A stretch of DNA of 35,198 bases, from contig NZ_LIRK01000240.1 of the NCBI RefSeq assembly GCF_001419765.1, positions 1 to 35,198 of the forward strand, written 5' to 3'. This DNA is from Streptomyces torulosus (GTDB lineage: Bacteria > Actinomycetota > Actinomycetes > Streptomycetales > Streptomycetaceae). Below the pieces are notes generated by a model. The model was given only the letters and a program-made list of their open reading frames with translations. It did not search any database and was not told the origin of the DNA. Below are positions 7,741 to 15,293 of the stretch, in pieces. The translations under genes and the position numbers were made by a program. The stretch's first letter is position 1. Each line of letters begins with the position of its first letter.

Positions 7741-8724
7741 GTGCTAGCTGCAACCGCCATCTCCCAGAGTGCCACCGACCCGCTGTCGGGGCTGTGCCTG
7801 CGCGACGTACCGAAGCCCGAGCCCGAGCCCGGCTGGTCCCGCGTCCGCGTCGTGGCCTCGTCACTGAACATGCACGACCTGTGGACGCTGCGAGGCGTGG
7901 GTCATCCCCCCGACCGCCTCCCGATCGTCCTCGGCTGCGACGCCGCCGGCTACGACGAGGACGGCAACGAGGTCATCGTCCACCCGGTGATCGGCGACAC
8001 GGACGCCGGACGCGGCGACGAGACCCTCGACCCGAACCGCGCTCTGCTGTCCGAGCGGCACAACGGCGCCTTCGCGGAGTATCTCGTCGTACCGACCCGC
8101 AATCTGGTGCCGAAGCCGGCCTGGCTGTCCTTCGACGAGGCCGCCTGCCTGCCCGTCGCCTGGACCACGGCCTACCGCATGCTGTTCACCCAGGCGCGCA
8201 TCACCGCGGGCGACCGGGTGCTCGTCCAGGGCGCGGGCGGCGGCGTGGCCTCCGCCGCGATCAAGCTGGCGGTGGCCGCCGGGGCCGTCGTCTACGCCAC
8301 CAGCCGCAGCGAGACCAAGCGCGCCGAGGCCCTGTCGTGGGGAGCTCGTGCCGTCCTGCCCAGCGGTGAGCGACTGCCTGAGCGAGTCGACGTCGTCATC
8401 GAGACCGTCGGGGAGGCGACCTGGTCGCACTCCCTGAAGTCGCTGCGGCCCGGCGGCACGGTCGTCATCGCCGGCGCGACCAGCGGCACCAACCCGCCCG
8501 CGGACCTGGGCCGGATCTTCTACCTCCAGCAGCGCGTCATCGGCTCCACCGGCTGCACCCGCGCCGAACTGGTCTCGATGCTGCGGATGCTCGACGCCAC
8601 CGGCGCCCGTCCGGTGATCGACCGGGCTCTGCCGCTGTCCGACATCCACAAGGGCTTCCAGCTCATGATCGACGGCGGGCTGACCGGAAAGCTCGTCATC
8701 CACCCGCCGGCTCTCCGCCAGTAA
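7741..8724 (+). CDS. MDR-family oxidoreductase (zinc-independent, quinone-oxidoreductase-like)
   Basis: Medium-chain dehydrogenase/reductase of 327 aa. It has an N-terminal GroES-like domain (ASSLNMHDLWTLRG, LGCDAAG) and a Rossmann domain with VQGAGGGVASAAIKLA (~162-177). The catalytic and structural zinc cysteines of true alcohol dehydrogenases are absent, so an NADPH-dependent enone, quinone or side-chain reductase is more likely. The GTG at 7741 is the best in-frame start that keeps the conserved N-terminus, but its ribosome binding site is poor. It is the first gene after a strong hairpin, so a promoter probably lies at 7602-7740. It may reduce an alpha,beta-unsaturated side chain or intermediate before ring cleavage; this is inference. 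Confidence 0.83.
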   Translation: MLAATAISQSATDPLSGLCLRDVPKPEPEPGWSRVRVVASSLNMHDLWTLRGVGHPPDRLPIVLGCDAAGYDEDGNEVIVHPVIGDTDAGRGDETLDPNRALLSERHNGAFAEYLVVPTRNLVPKPAWLSFDEAACLPVAWTTAYRMLFTQARITAGDRVLVQGAGGGVASAAIKLAVAAGAVVYATSRSETKRAEALSWGARAVLPSGERLPERVDVVIETVGEATWSHSLKSLRPGGTVVIAGATSGTNPPADLGRIFYLQQRVIGSTGCTRAELVSMLRMLDATGARPVIDRALPLSDIHKGFQLMIDGGLTGKLVIHPPALRQ

Positions 8725-8737
8725 GGAACGACCGACC

Positions 8738-9676
8738 ATGACCGCAGCAGCCGTGGGGCTGTCCCACTCACCCCTCATCGGCAAGAACGACCCGGATGCC
8801 GACGTCCTGGCCCGTGTCGACCGGGCCGTTGCGGGCGCGCGGGAGTTCGTCCGCGCCTTCGACCCGGACCTCGTGGTGCTGTACGCGCCCGACCACTACA
8901 ACGGGTTCTTCTACAAGGAGATGCCGCCGTTCTGCCTGGCGACCGAGGCCCACGCGGTGGGCGACTTCGGTTCTCAGGCGGGCCCGCTGTCGGTCGACAC
9001 GGGCGCGGCCAAGGCCCTGGCACAGGGTGTCCTCGACCGGGGCGTCGACCTCACCGTGTCCGCCCGGATGACCGTCGACCACGGGTTCGCGCAGCCTCTG
9101 GAGGTGCTCTTCGGCGGCATCGACCGGGTGCCCGTGGTGCCGGTCTTCGTCAACGGGGTGGCCACCCCGCTGTGTCCCGTGACCCGTATCAGGGCCCTGG
9201 GGACGGCGGTGGGCGAGGCCGCCGCGGCACTCGACCGGCGAGTGCTGTTCCTCGCCTCGGGCGGTCTCTCGCACGACCCGCCCGTTCCGGTCCTGGAGGG
9301 CGCACCGCCGCGGGTCGCCGACGCGCTCATCGAGGGCCGCCCGCCCACCCCCGAGCAGCGCGCGAGGGGCGAACAGCGCGTGGTCGAGGCGGGACGCGAG
9401 TACGCCGCCGGGTCGACCGCCATGGTCCCGATCAACCCCGCGTGGGACAACCGCCTCCTCGACCACCTGGAGCGCGGCGAGCTCACCGAGTTCGACTCGT
9501 GGACGGTGGAGTGGATGGCCAAGGAGGGCGGCGGCTCGGCGCACGAGGTCCGCGCCTGGATCGCGGCCTTCGCCTCTCTCGCGGCGACCGGCCCGTACGA
9601 CATGACGTCCCGTTTCTACGAGGCGATCCCCGCGTGGATCGCCGGGTTCGCCGTCGCGACGGCACAGGGGCGGTAA
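8738..9676 (+). CDS. mhpB: 2,3-dihydroxyphenylpropionate 1,2-dioxygenase (extradiol, LigB type)
   Basis: Class III Fe(II) extradiol dioxygenase (312 aa; E. coli MhpB 314 aa) that cleaves the catechol ring meta to the hydroxyls. Conserved blocks include YAPDHYNGFFY near residue 50, H115 in TVDHGFAQPL and H179 in SGGLSHDPP. These two histidines fall at the same residue numbers as the known acid/base pair of E. coli MhpB. The start ATG lies 13 bases after the MDR stop with AAGGAA ahead of it. This assignment anchors the pathway as phenylpropionate/cinnamate-like, because BphC/TodE pathways usually use a different (vicinal-oxygen-chelate) extradiol enzyme. Confidence 0.93.
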   Translation: MTAAAVGLSHSPLIGKNDPDADVLARVDRAVAGAREFVRAFDPDLVVLYAPDHYNGFFYKEMPPFCLATEAHAVGDFGSQAGPLSVDTGAAKALAQGVLDRGVDLTVSARMTVDHGFAQPLEVLFGGIDRVPVVPVFVNGVATPLCPVTRIRALGTAVGEAAAALDRRVLFLASGGLSHDPPVPVLEGAPPRVADALIEGRPPTPEQRARGEQRVVEAGREYAAGSTAMVPINPAWDNRLLDHLERGELTEFDSWTVEWMAKEGGGSAHEVRAWIAAFASLAATGPYDMTSRFYEAIPAWIAGFAVATAQGR

Positions 9677-9681
9677 CCGAC

Positions 9682-10494
9682 ATGACACACGCGCAGGCCG
9701 GCACGGACGCCGTGGCACAGGCCGTCGCCCGGCTCACCGCCGCCCTCGACGAGGGCCGTCCCGTCGCACCCGTCCGGGATCTGATCGGCGAGCACGACCT
9801 GGCCGCCGCCTACGCCGTGCAGCGGGAGCTGACCCGCCGGCGACTGGACGGCGGGGCGGTCGTGGTGGGCCGGAAGATCGGGCTGACCTCGCCCGCCGTC
9901 CAGCGGCAACTGGGCGTCGACCAGCCCGACTTCGGGGTGCTCTTCGCCGACATGGACGTGTCGGCCGAGGCCGAGGTGCCCTCCGAGCGGCTGCTCCAGC
10001 CCAAGGCCGAGGCCGAGATCGCCTTCGTGCTCAAAGAGGACCTGACCGACGGGGATCTGGACGCGGCCCGTGTGCGGTCCGCGGTCGACTACGCGGTCGC
10101 CGCGCTGGAGATCGTGGACAGCCGCATCGCCTCCTGGGACATCCGCCTCACCGACACGGTCGCGGACAACGCCTCCAGCGGACTGTTCGTCCTCGCGGAC
10201 CGCCGGCTCGGCCTCGACGAGTTCGAGCCGCACGACACCACCATGCGGCTGTACGCGGATGATGTGCCGGTCTCCGAGGGGAGCGGCGCCGCCTGCCTGG
10301 GCGACCCGCTCAACGCCCTTGCCTGGCTGGCTCGTACGGCGCTGGAGTTCGGGGATCCCCTGCGCGCCGGCCAGGTCGTCCTGTCGGGCGCGCTGGGCCC
10401 CATGGTCCCGGCCCCGCCCGGCACCCGGATCCGGGCCGAGATCAGCTCGCTGGGCGAGGTCACCGCCGTATTCTCCGAGAAGAGAGACGCATGA
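9682..10494 (+). CDS. mhpD: 2-hydroxypenta-2,4-dienoate hydratase
   Basis: 270-aa hydratase that adds water to 2-hydroxypentadienoate to give 4-hydroxy-2-oxovalerate; the E. coli enzyme is 269 aa. Family blocks seen are GRKIGLTS (substrate/metal region, ~residue 58), [10 protein letters not shown] (metal-binding acidic residues), EIVDSRI and DNASSG. The ATG at 9682 follows the dioxygenase stop by five bases with a GGGGCGG ribosome binding site inside the upstream gene. Its own stop overlaps the acetaldehyde dehydrogenase start. Confidence 0.93.
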   Translation: MTHAQAGTDAVAQAVARLTAALDEGRPVAPVRDLIGEHDLAAAYAVQRELTRRRLDGGAVVVGRKIGLTSPAVQRQLGVDQPDFGVLFADMDVSAEAEVPSERLLQPKAEAEIAFVLKEDLTDGDLDAARVRSAVDYAVAALEIVDSRIASWDIRLTDTVADNASSGLFVLADRRLGLDEFEPHDTTMRLYADDVPVSEGSGAACLGDPLNALAWLARTALEFGDPLRAGQVVLSGALGPMVPAPPGTRIRAEISSLGEVTAVFSEKRDA

Positions 10495-11447
10495 CGAAGA
10501 CGAAGGTCGCCATCATCGGGTCGGGCAACATCGGCACCGACCTGATGATCAAGGTAGTGCGCCTGTCGGACACGCTGGAGATGGGTGCCATGGTCGGCAT
10601 CGACCCCGCCTCCGACGGCCTCGCCCGCGCCGCACGGCTCGGCATCCCCACCACGCACGAGGGCGTCGACGGTCTGATCGCGCTCCCCCAATTCGACGAG
10701 ATCGGCGTCGTCTTCGACGCGACCTCCGCCAAGGCCCACATCGCGAACGCCGCGAAGCTCGCCCCGTACGGGAAGCGGCTCATCGACCTCACACCCGCGG
10801 CGATCGGCCCGTTCGTGGTCCCACCGGTCAACCTGGACGCGCACCTGGACCTGGGGGCCGACAACCTCAACATGGTCACCTGCGGCGGTCAGGCCACGAT
10901 TCCCATGGTCGCGGCCGTCTCCGCGGTGACCCCCGTCCACTACGCGGAGATCGTGGCCTCCATCGCCTCCAAGTCGGCGGGGCCGGGCACCCGCGCCAAC
11001 ATCGACGAGTTCACCGAGACGACCTCCCAGGCCATCGAGTCCGTCGGCGGCGCCGCCCGCGGCAAGGCGGTCATCATCCTGAACCCGGCGGAGCCGCCGC
11101 TGATCATGCGGGACACCGTGTTCTGCCTGACCGGCGACGTCGACCACGACGCCGTACGCGCCTCGGTGGCGGCCATGGCCGAGCGGGTCGCGCAGTACGT
11201 GCCCGGCTACCGCCTCAAGCAGGAGGTGCAGTTCACTCCGGTCCCCGCGGGCGAACCCGTGCACACCCTGGTGCCGGACGGGGCGGGCCCGGTCAGTACC
11301 AAGGTGTCCGTGTTCCTCGAAGTGGAGGGCGCCGCCCACTATCTGCCCGCGTACGCCGGGAACCTGGACATCATGACGTCGGCCGCTCTGCGGGTCGCCG
11401 AGTCGATCGCCGAGCGCACCACGGCCCTCACGGAGGCAACCCGATGA
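10491..11447 (+). CDS. mhpF: Acetaldehyde dehydrogenase, CoA-acylating
   Basis: Converts the acetaldehyde released by the aldolase into acetyl-CoA using NAD+ and CoA; 318 aa, as expected. The N-terminal NAD-binding motif is [11 protein letters not shown] (residues ~8-18) and the catalytic cysteine is C131 in [12 protein letters not shown]. It overlaps the hydratase gene by ATGA upstream and the aldolase gene by ATGA downstream. That coupling fits the known MhpE-MhpF complex, in which acetaldehyde is channelled between active sites. Confidence 0.95.
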   Translation: MTKTKVAIIGSGNIGTDLMIKVVRLSDTLEMGAMVGIDPASDGLARAARLGIPTTHEGVDGLIALPQFDEIGVVFDATSAKAHIANAAKLAPYGKRLIDLTPAAIGPFVVPPVNLDAHLDLGADNLNMVTCGGQATIPMVAAVSAVTPVHYAEIVASIASKSAGPGTRANIDEFTETTSQAIESVGGAARGKAVIILNPAEPPLIMRDTVFCLTGDVDHDAVRASVAAMAERVAQYVPGYRLKQEVQFTPVPAGEPVHTLVPDGAGPVSTKVSVFLEVEGAAHYLPAYAGNLDIMTSAALRVAESIAERTTALTEATR

Positions 11448-12529
11448 CGAGCGAAGCGACGACCAGCGGAACGCCGGCCGCCGAGGACGCGACACCCCTC
11501 GTGGACCGGAAGCTGTACATCCAGGACGTCACGCTGCGGGACGGCATGCACGCCATACGGCACCGTATCGACCCTGCCGACGTGGGCCGTATCACGGCCG
11601 CGCTCGACGCGGCCGGCGTCGACGCGATCGAGGTCGCCCATGGCGACGGCCTGGCGGGCGGCTCGCTGAACTACGGCCCCGGCAGCCACACCGACTGGGA
11701 GTGGATCGAGGCCGCGGCCGACAACATCCGCACCGCGGTCCTCACCACGCTCCTGCTGCCCGGCATCGGCACCATCGCGGAACTGGAGCGTGCGTACGCG
11801 CTGGGGGTCCGCTCGGTGCGCGTGGCGACCCACTGCACCGAGGCCGACATCGCCGCCCAGCACATCGCCAAGGCCCGCGAGCTGGGGATGGACGTCTCCG
11901 GGTTCCTGATGATGAGCCATATGGCCCCGGCCGGCGAACTGGCCGCGCAGGCACGGCTGATGGAGTCCTACGGCGCCACGTGCGTGTACGTCACGGACTC
12001 GGGTGGCCGGCTCACTCTGGACGGGATGCGCGAGCGCGTCCGCGCCTACCGCGACGTACTGGACGCGGCCACCGAGATCGGTGTGCACGCGCACGAGAAC
12101 CTGTCCCTGTCGGTCGCCAACAGCGTCGTCGCCGTGGAGGAGGGCGTCACCCGAGTGGACGCCTCCCTCGCCGGTCAGGGCGCGGGGGCGGGAAACTGCC
12201 CGATCGAGGCGTTCGTCGCCGTGGCGAACCTGCAGGGCTGGAAGCACGGCTGCGATCTGTTCGCCCTGCAGGACGCGGCGGACGACCTGGTCCGGCCGTT
12301 GCGCGACCGCCCCGTGACGGTCGACCGCGAGACGCTGACCCTCGGCTACGCGGGGGTGTACTCGTCGTTCCTGCGGCATGCCGAGGTCGCCGCCTCCCGC
12401 TACGGCGTCGACGCCCGCACGCTCCTGCTGGAGGTCGGCCGTCGGGGCCTCGTCGGCGGCCAGGAGGACATGATCGTGGACATCGCGCTCGATCTGGCGT
12501 CGGCCGGGGGGATGACCGCCCCACACTGA
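11444..12529 (+). CDS. mhpE: 4-hydroxy-2-oxovalerate aldolase
   Basis: Class II (divalent-metal) aldolase, 361 aa, splitting 4-hydroxy-2-oxovalerate into pyruvate and acetaldehyde. Motifs are [10 protein letters not shown] (residues ~28-37, metal and base), VTDSGG and [13 protein letters not shown] (metal histidines), and [10 protein letters not shown]. An N-terminal extension of about 20 residues rich in Thr/Ala/Glu precedes the TIM barrel; the ATG at 11444 is kept because it overlaps the preceding stop codon and has CGGAGG just upstream. It is the last gene of the aromatic operon. Confidence 0.94.
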   Translation: MTSEATTSGTPAAEDATPLVDRKLYIQDVTLRDGMHAIRHRIDPADVGRITAALDAAGVDAIEVAHGDGLAGGSLNYGPGSHTDWEWIEAAADNIRTAVLTTLLLPGIGTIAELERAYALGVRSVRVATHCTEADIAAQHIAKARELGMDVSGFLMMSHMAPAGELAAQARLMESYGATCVYVTDSGGRLTLDGMRERVRAYRDVLDAATEIGVHAHENLSLSVANSVVAVEEGVTRVDASLAGQGAGAGNCPIEAFVAVANLQGWKHGCDLFALQDAADDLVRPLRDRPVTVDRETLTLGYAGVYSSFLRHAEVAASRYGVDARTLLLEVGRRGLVGGQEDMIVDIALDLASAGGMTAPH

Positions 12530-12606
12530 CGGCGCGCGCCGGCGGGTGCCACCAGTCGGCCGTCGCTGCGACGGGAGTGCCGGGCAGCCCGATGGAACAC
12601 CTTGGG

Positions 12607-12627
12607 CCGGCGTGTCAGCCACGCCGG
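12607..12627 (+). terminator. Hairpin downstream of the mhp operon
   Basis: Perfect 8-bp inverted repeat (CCGGCGTG / CACGCCGG) with a 5-base loop, about 77 bases after the aldolase stop. A second short hairpin (GGCG / CGCC) follows near 12637-12650. It is a plausible end point for the aromatic transcript, though it lacks a T-run and GC-rich DNA makes chance hairpins common. Confidence 0.45.
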
Positions 12628-12702
12628 TTCCTGTCGGCGGCTTTCGCCGGTCACCGGCATGCCATGGCCGGTGGAGTCGTCCGGCCGGGGTGCGCTGGGG
12701 TG

Positions 12703-12843
12703 TGTCTGCCGGGGGGCGTGTCTGCCGGAGTACATGACTGGCGGGGTGTGTGTCTGCCGGACTGCATGACTGCCGGGGTGCACGTCTGCCACGGTGCCTG
12801 TCTGCGCGGCATGTCTGCCTCGGTGCGTGTCTGCCGGTGAGCG
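12703..12843. repeat. Nine-copy 16-bp degenerate tandem repeat between operons
   Basis: Nine head-to-tail units with consensus TGTCTGCCGGGGTGCA start at 12703, 12719, 12735, 12751, 12767, 12783, 12799, 12812 and 12828. All are 16 bp except the seventh (13 bp). The core GTCTGCC is the best-conserved part; two copies read GACTG instead. It occupies part of a 501-bp gene-free stretch (12530-13030). I find no convincing coding sequence there, since open frames across it are only repeat read-through. Such an array could be a cluster of protein-binding sites or a relic of slippage. The rest of the gap (12844-13030) must hold the P450 promoter, but no clear -35/-10 pair was recognised. Confidence 0.85.
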
Positions 12844-13030
12844 GCAATCCCGGTGCCGCCGTTCGTCCAGCAGCGGCAACTGCCCGTGTGTCGCCGGGTT
12901 CCCTAGCCTGTTCATGGGGCCATGGCGGCCCGTCCCCTTCTGTTGCCGCCACTCCGCGTGCCACACCACCGGCGTTGTGCCAAGGCACGGGTCGGTCTCC
13001 CGCCACTAGGTTCCCCGGAAAGGACCCTTC

Positions 13031-14227
13031 ATGGCCGATGCCTCTGTTCTGGCAGCCTCCGGGCAGTCTCTGGAGGACGAGTTCTTCAATCCGCTCTCCG
13101 CCGAGATGATCGCCGACCCGTACCCCGCGTACCGCCGGCTCCGTGAGCACGCTCCGGTGTACTGGCACCAGCAGCTGGGGGCCTGGCTGCTGACCCGGTT
13201 CACGGACTGCCAGGCGGTGCTGCGTGACTCCGAACGGTTCGCGGCGGACTTCCGCCGGGTCGGGATACCCACCCCCGAGACCCTGCTCAGCCTGCAGACC
13301 CTCGACCCGCCGACGCACACGCCGCTGCGCCACCTCGGCCTTGGCGCCCTGCGTTCCCTGGACATCGAGGCGCTCACGGCCGGGCTCCTGGCACGGGCGG
13401 AGACCGACCTGTCCGCGCTGGCCGTACGGGGCGAGTTCGACTTCGTCCGGGACTTCGCCGACTCGTTCACGCTGACGGCCATGACCTCGTTGCTCGGGGT
13501 TCCCGGGCCCGCGGAGGACGACACGTTCCATCGGCTCAACGCGGATCTCGACCGCAGCATGGACTCCGGTTTCGACCCCGACGCGGAAGCCGCGGGCATC
13601 CGGGCGCGCGAACAGTTCAACGCACTGGTGGAGTCGTGGCTCGAGCACCCGCCGAAGCAAGGTGTCATCGCCCATCTGGTCGAGCACGAAGCGGAAGGAG
13701 GGGTCTCCCGGGATGTGCTGGTGAACTCGGTCCGGGCCTTCTTCCACGCCGGCTTCGAGGTACCCAGCCGGTTCCTGTCCAACGCGATCGCCGCGCTCCT
13801 GGACCACCCCCACGCGTTCACCGCGCTGCGGGAGGGCGCCCCGATGGGACCGGCGATCGAGGAACTGATCCGCTTCAGCGGTCCGGTGCAGGCCCTGAGC
13901 CGGGCCTGCACCGAAGACACCTCGATAGGGGGGAAGACCGTACGCCGCGGTGAGATCGTCGTGGCGCTCATCGGCGCGGCGAACCGCGATCCCGGGCAGT
14001 TCTCCGACCCGGACGCGATCCGCGTCGACCGGGACCCCAATCCGCACCTGGGCTTCGGCCGTGGGTCGCATTCCTGCCTGGGTTCCGTGATCGGGCGGGC
14101 CGAGGCCTCCGCGGTGATGTCGGCGGTGATCCGTCACCTGCCGTCGCTGCGCCGCAGCGGCCACGCGGTGCCTCGCCCCAATGCCACGCTACGCGGCCTT
14201 CGCAGCCTTCCGGTGGCGGTGAACTGA
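13031..14227 (+). CDS. Cytochrome P450 with non-canonical I-helix
   Basis: Soluble bacterial P450 (398 aa). The heme loop is HLGFGRGSHSCLG with the thiolate ligand at C349, and the ExxR motif is EELIR. The I-helix segment reads FFHAGFEVPSR: the usual Thr that helps activate O2 (AGx[DE]T) is replaced by V244. P450s lacking this Thr often rely on substrate-assisted proton delivery or catalyse coupling, decarboxylation or peroxide-driven chemistry. The ATG at 13031 has AAAGGA upstream. It is followed 58 bp later by the MppJ-like methyltransferase, probably in one transcript, so it likely tailors the methylated aromatic product or its precursor. No dedicated ferredoxin is adjacent. Confidence 0.92.
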   Translation: MADASVLAASGQSLEDEFFNPLSAEMIADPYPAYRRLREHAPVYWHQQLGAWLLTRFTDCQAVLRDSERFAADFRRVGIPTPETLLSLQTLDPPTHTPLRHLGLGALRSLDIEALTAGLLARAETDLSALAVRGEFDFVRDFADSFTLTAMTSLLGVPGPAEDDTFHRLNADLDRSMDSGFDPDAEAAGIRAREQFNALVESWLEHPPKQGVIAHLVEHEAEGGVSRDVLVNSVRAFFHAGFEVPSRFLSNAIAALLDHPHAFTALREGAPMGPAIEELIRFSGPVQALSRACTEDTSIGGKTVRRGEIVVALIGAANRDPGQFSDPDAIRVDRDPNPHLGFGRGSHSCLGSVIGRAEASAVMSAVIRHLPSLRRSGHAVPRPNATLRGLRSLPVAVN

Positions 14228-14285
14228 CCGTTCGCCACGGCATCCATCACGTCCTTCACCATCCGAACGAGGAGAGGCCCACGAC

Positions 14286-15293
14286 ATGACGGCAGCCCCG
14301 GCGCCTCACGACCCCGAGCGGGCGTGTGCCCAGATCTTCAACTCCGCGATCGCCGCGGCGGCCATCAGTGCCGCCTGGGACGTGGGCGTGTTCGACGAAC
14401 TACGGGAGGCCGAGCGGTTGGACGCCGCCGACTTCGCCTCCCGGCACGGCCTCGACGCCGACGCCACTCGAGCGGTTCTCACCGCGCTGTCCGCCGCCGA
14501 TGTGGTGCGCCGCGAGGGCGACCAGGTGACGCCCGGCCCCAACTTCACCGAGGCCGACCGCACCAAGGGGTTCTTCTACTGGCTCACCGGCGGATACGGC
14601 GAGCTTTTCGGGCAGCTGCCCCGCCTGCTCCGTGCGGAGAACCGCTCAGGAGACTTCTACCGGCGCGACGGGGCCGCCATCGGCGTCGCCTGCCGGCAGA
14701 ACAACAAGGTCTTCTTCGATCCGGCGTTCAAACCGGTGATCGCGTCGCTGGAGTTCTCCGCGATCGCGGACCTCGGATGTGGGAGCGGTGAGCGCCTGAT
14801 CGACATCACCCGGGAACGGCCCGGTGTCCGCGGCGTCGGCATCGACGTCTCGGCGGACGTCCTGCGACTCGCCCAGAACGAGGTGGACAAGGCCGGAGTG
14901 GCGGACAGGATCACCCTGGCCAGGTCGGACGTGACCGCGTTGGAGGAGCGACCCGAGTTCGCCGAGGTCGATCTGGTCACCTCGTTCATGATGGCCCATG
15001 ACTTCTGGCCCAGGGACGCGTGTGTCGCCTCGTTCCGGCGTATCCGCGAGGTCTTCCCCAACGTCCGGCACTTCCTGCTCGCGGACACCGCGCGTACGAC
15101 GGCGTTCTCCGACCAGGACATGCCGATCTTCAGCCTCGGATTCGAGACGGCCCATGCGGTGATGGGCGTCTACCTGCCCACTCTGGACGAATGGGACTCC
15201 GTTTTCGAGGAGTCGGGCTGGCACTGCCTCGACCGGCACCTCATCGAGACACCGGCGAACAGCTTCATGTTCCATCTGGTTCCGCGCCGGTGA
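14286..15293 (+). CDS. MppJ-like SAM-dependent alpha-keto acid (phenylpyruvate) C3-methyltransferase
   Basis: 335-aa class I methyltransferase with an N-terminal winged-helix/dimerisation domain and a SAM motif DLGCGSGE (~residues 161-168). Along its whole length it resembles my recollection of MppJ, the phenylpyruvate C-beta methyltransferase of mannopeptimycin synthesis. Shared blocks include GELF, ENR.G.FY.RD..AI..AC, EFAEVDL, FMM.HDFWPR, FPNVR.FLL and MGVYLPTLDEWD. MppJ is known to bind ferric iron through two histidines (H243 and H295 as I recall); here H238 and H290 sit in the matching HDFWP and AHAVMGVY contexts with the same 52-residue spacing. Phenylpyruvate, hydroxyphenylpyruvate or indolepyruvate could be the substrate. 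GAGGAG precedes the ATG. Confidence 0.85.
   Translation: MTAAPAPHDPERACAQIFNSAIAAAAISAAWDVGVFDELREAERLDAADFASRHGLDADATRAVLTALSAADVVRREGDQVTPGPNFTEADRTKGFFYWLTGGYGELFGQLPRLLRAENRSGDFYRRDGAAIGVACRQNNKVFFDPAFKPVIASLEFSAIADLGCGSGERLIDITRERPGVRGVGIDVSADVLRLAQNEVDKAGVADRITLARSDVTALEERPEFAEVDLVTSFMMAHDFWPRDACVASFRRIREVFPNVRHFLLADTARTTAFSDQDMPIFSLGFETAHAVMGVYLPTLDEWDSVFEESGWHCLDRHLIETPANSFMFHLVPRR

Noticed and set aside
12703..12843. Tandem repeat as a CRISPR array
   Set aside because: Units are 16 bp with no unique spacers and no cas genes; it is a simple degenerate tandem repeat.
11339..14164. Long minus-strand open frame across the aldolase, repeat and P450
   Set aside because: It reads through the tandem repeat and antisense to two genes with conserved catalytic motifs; no domain recognisable.
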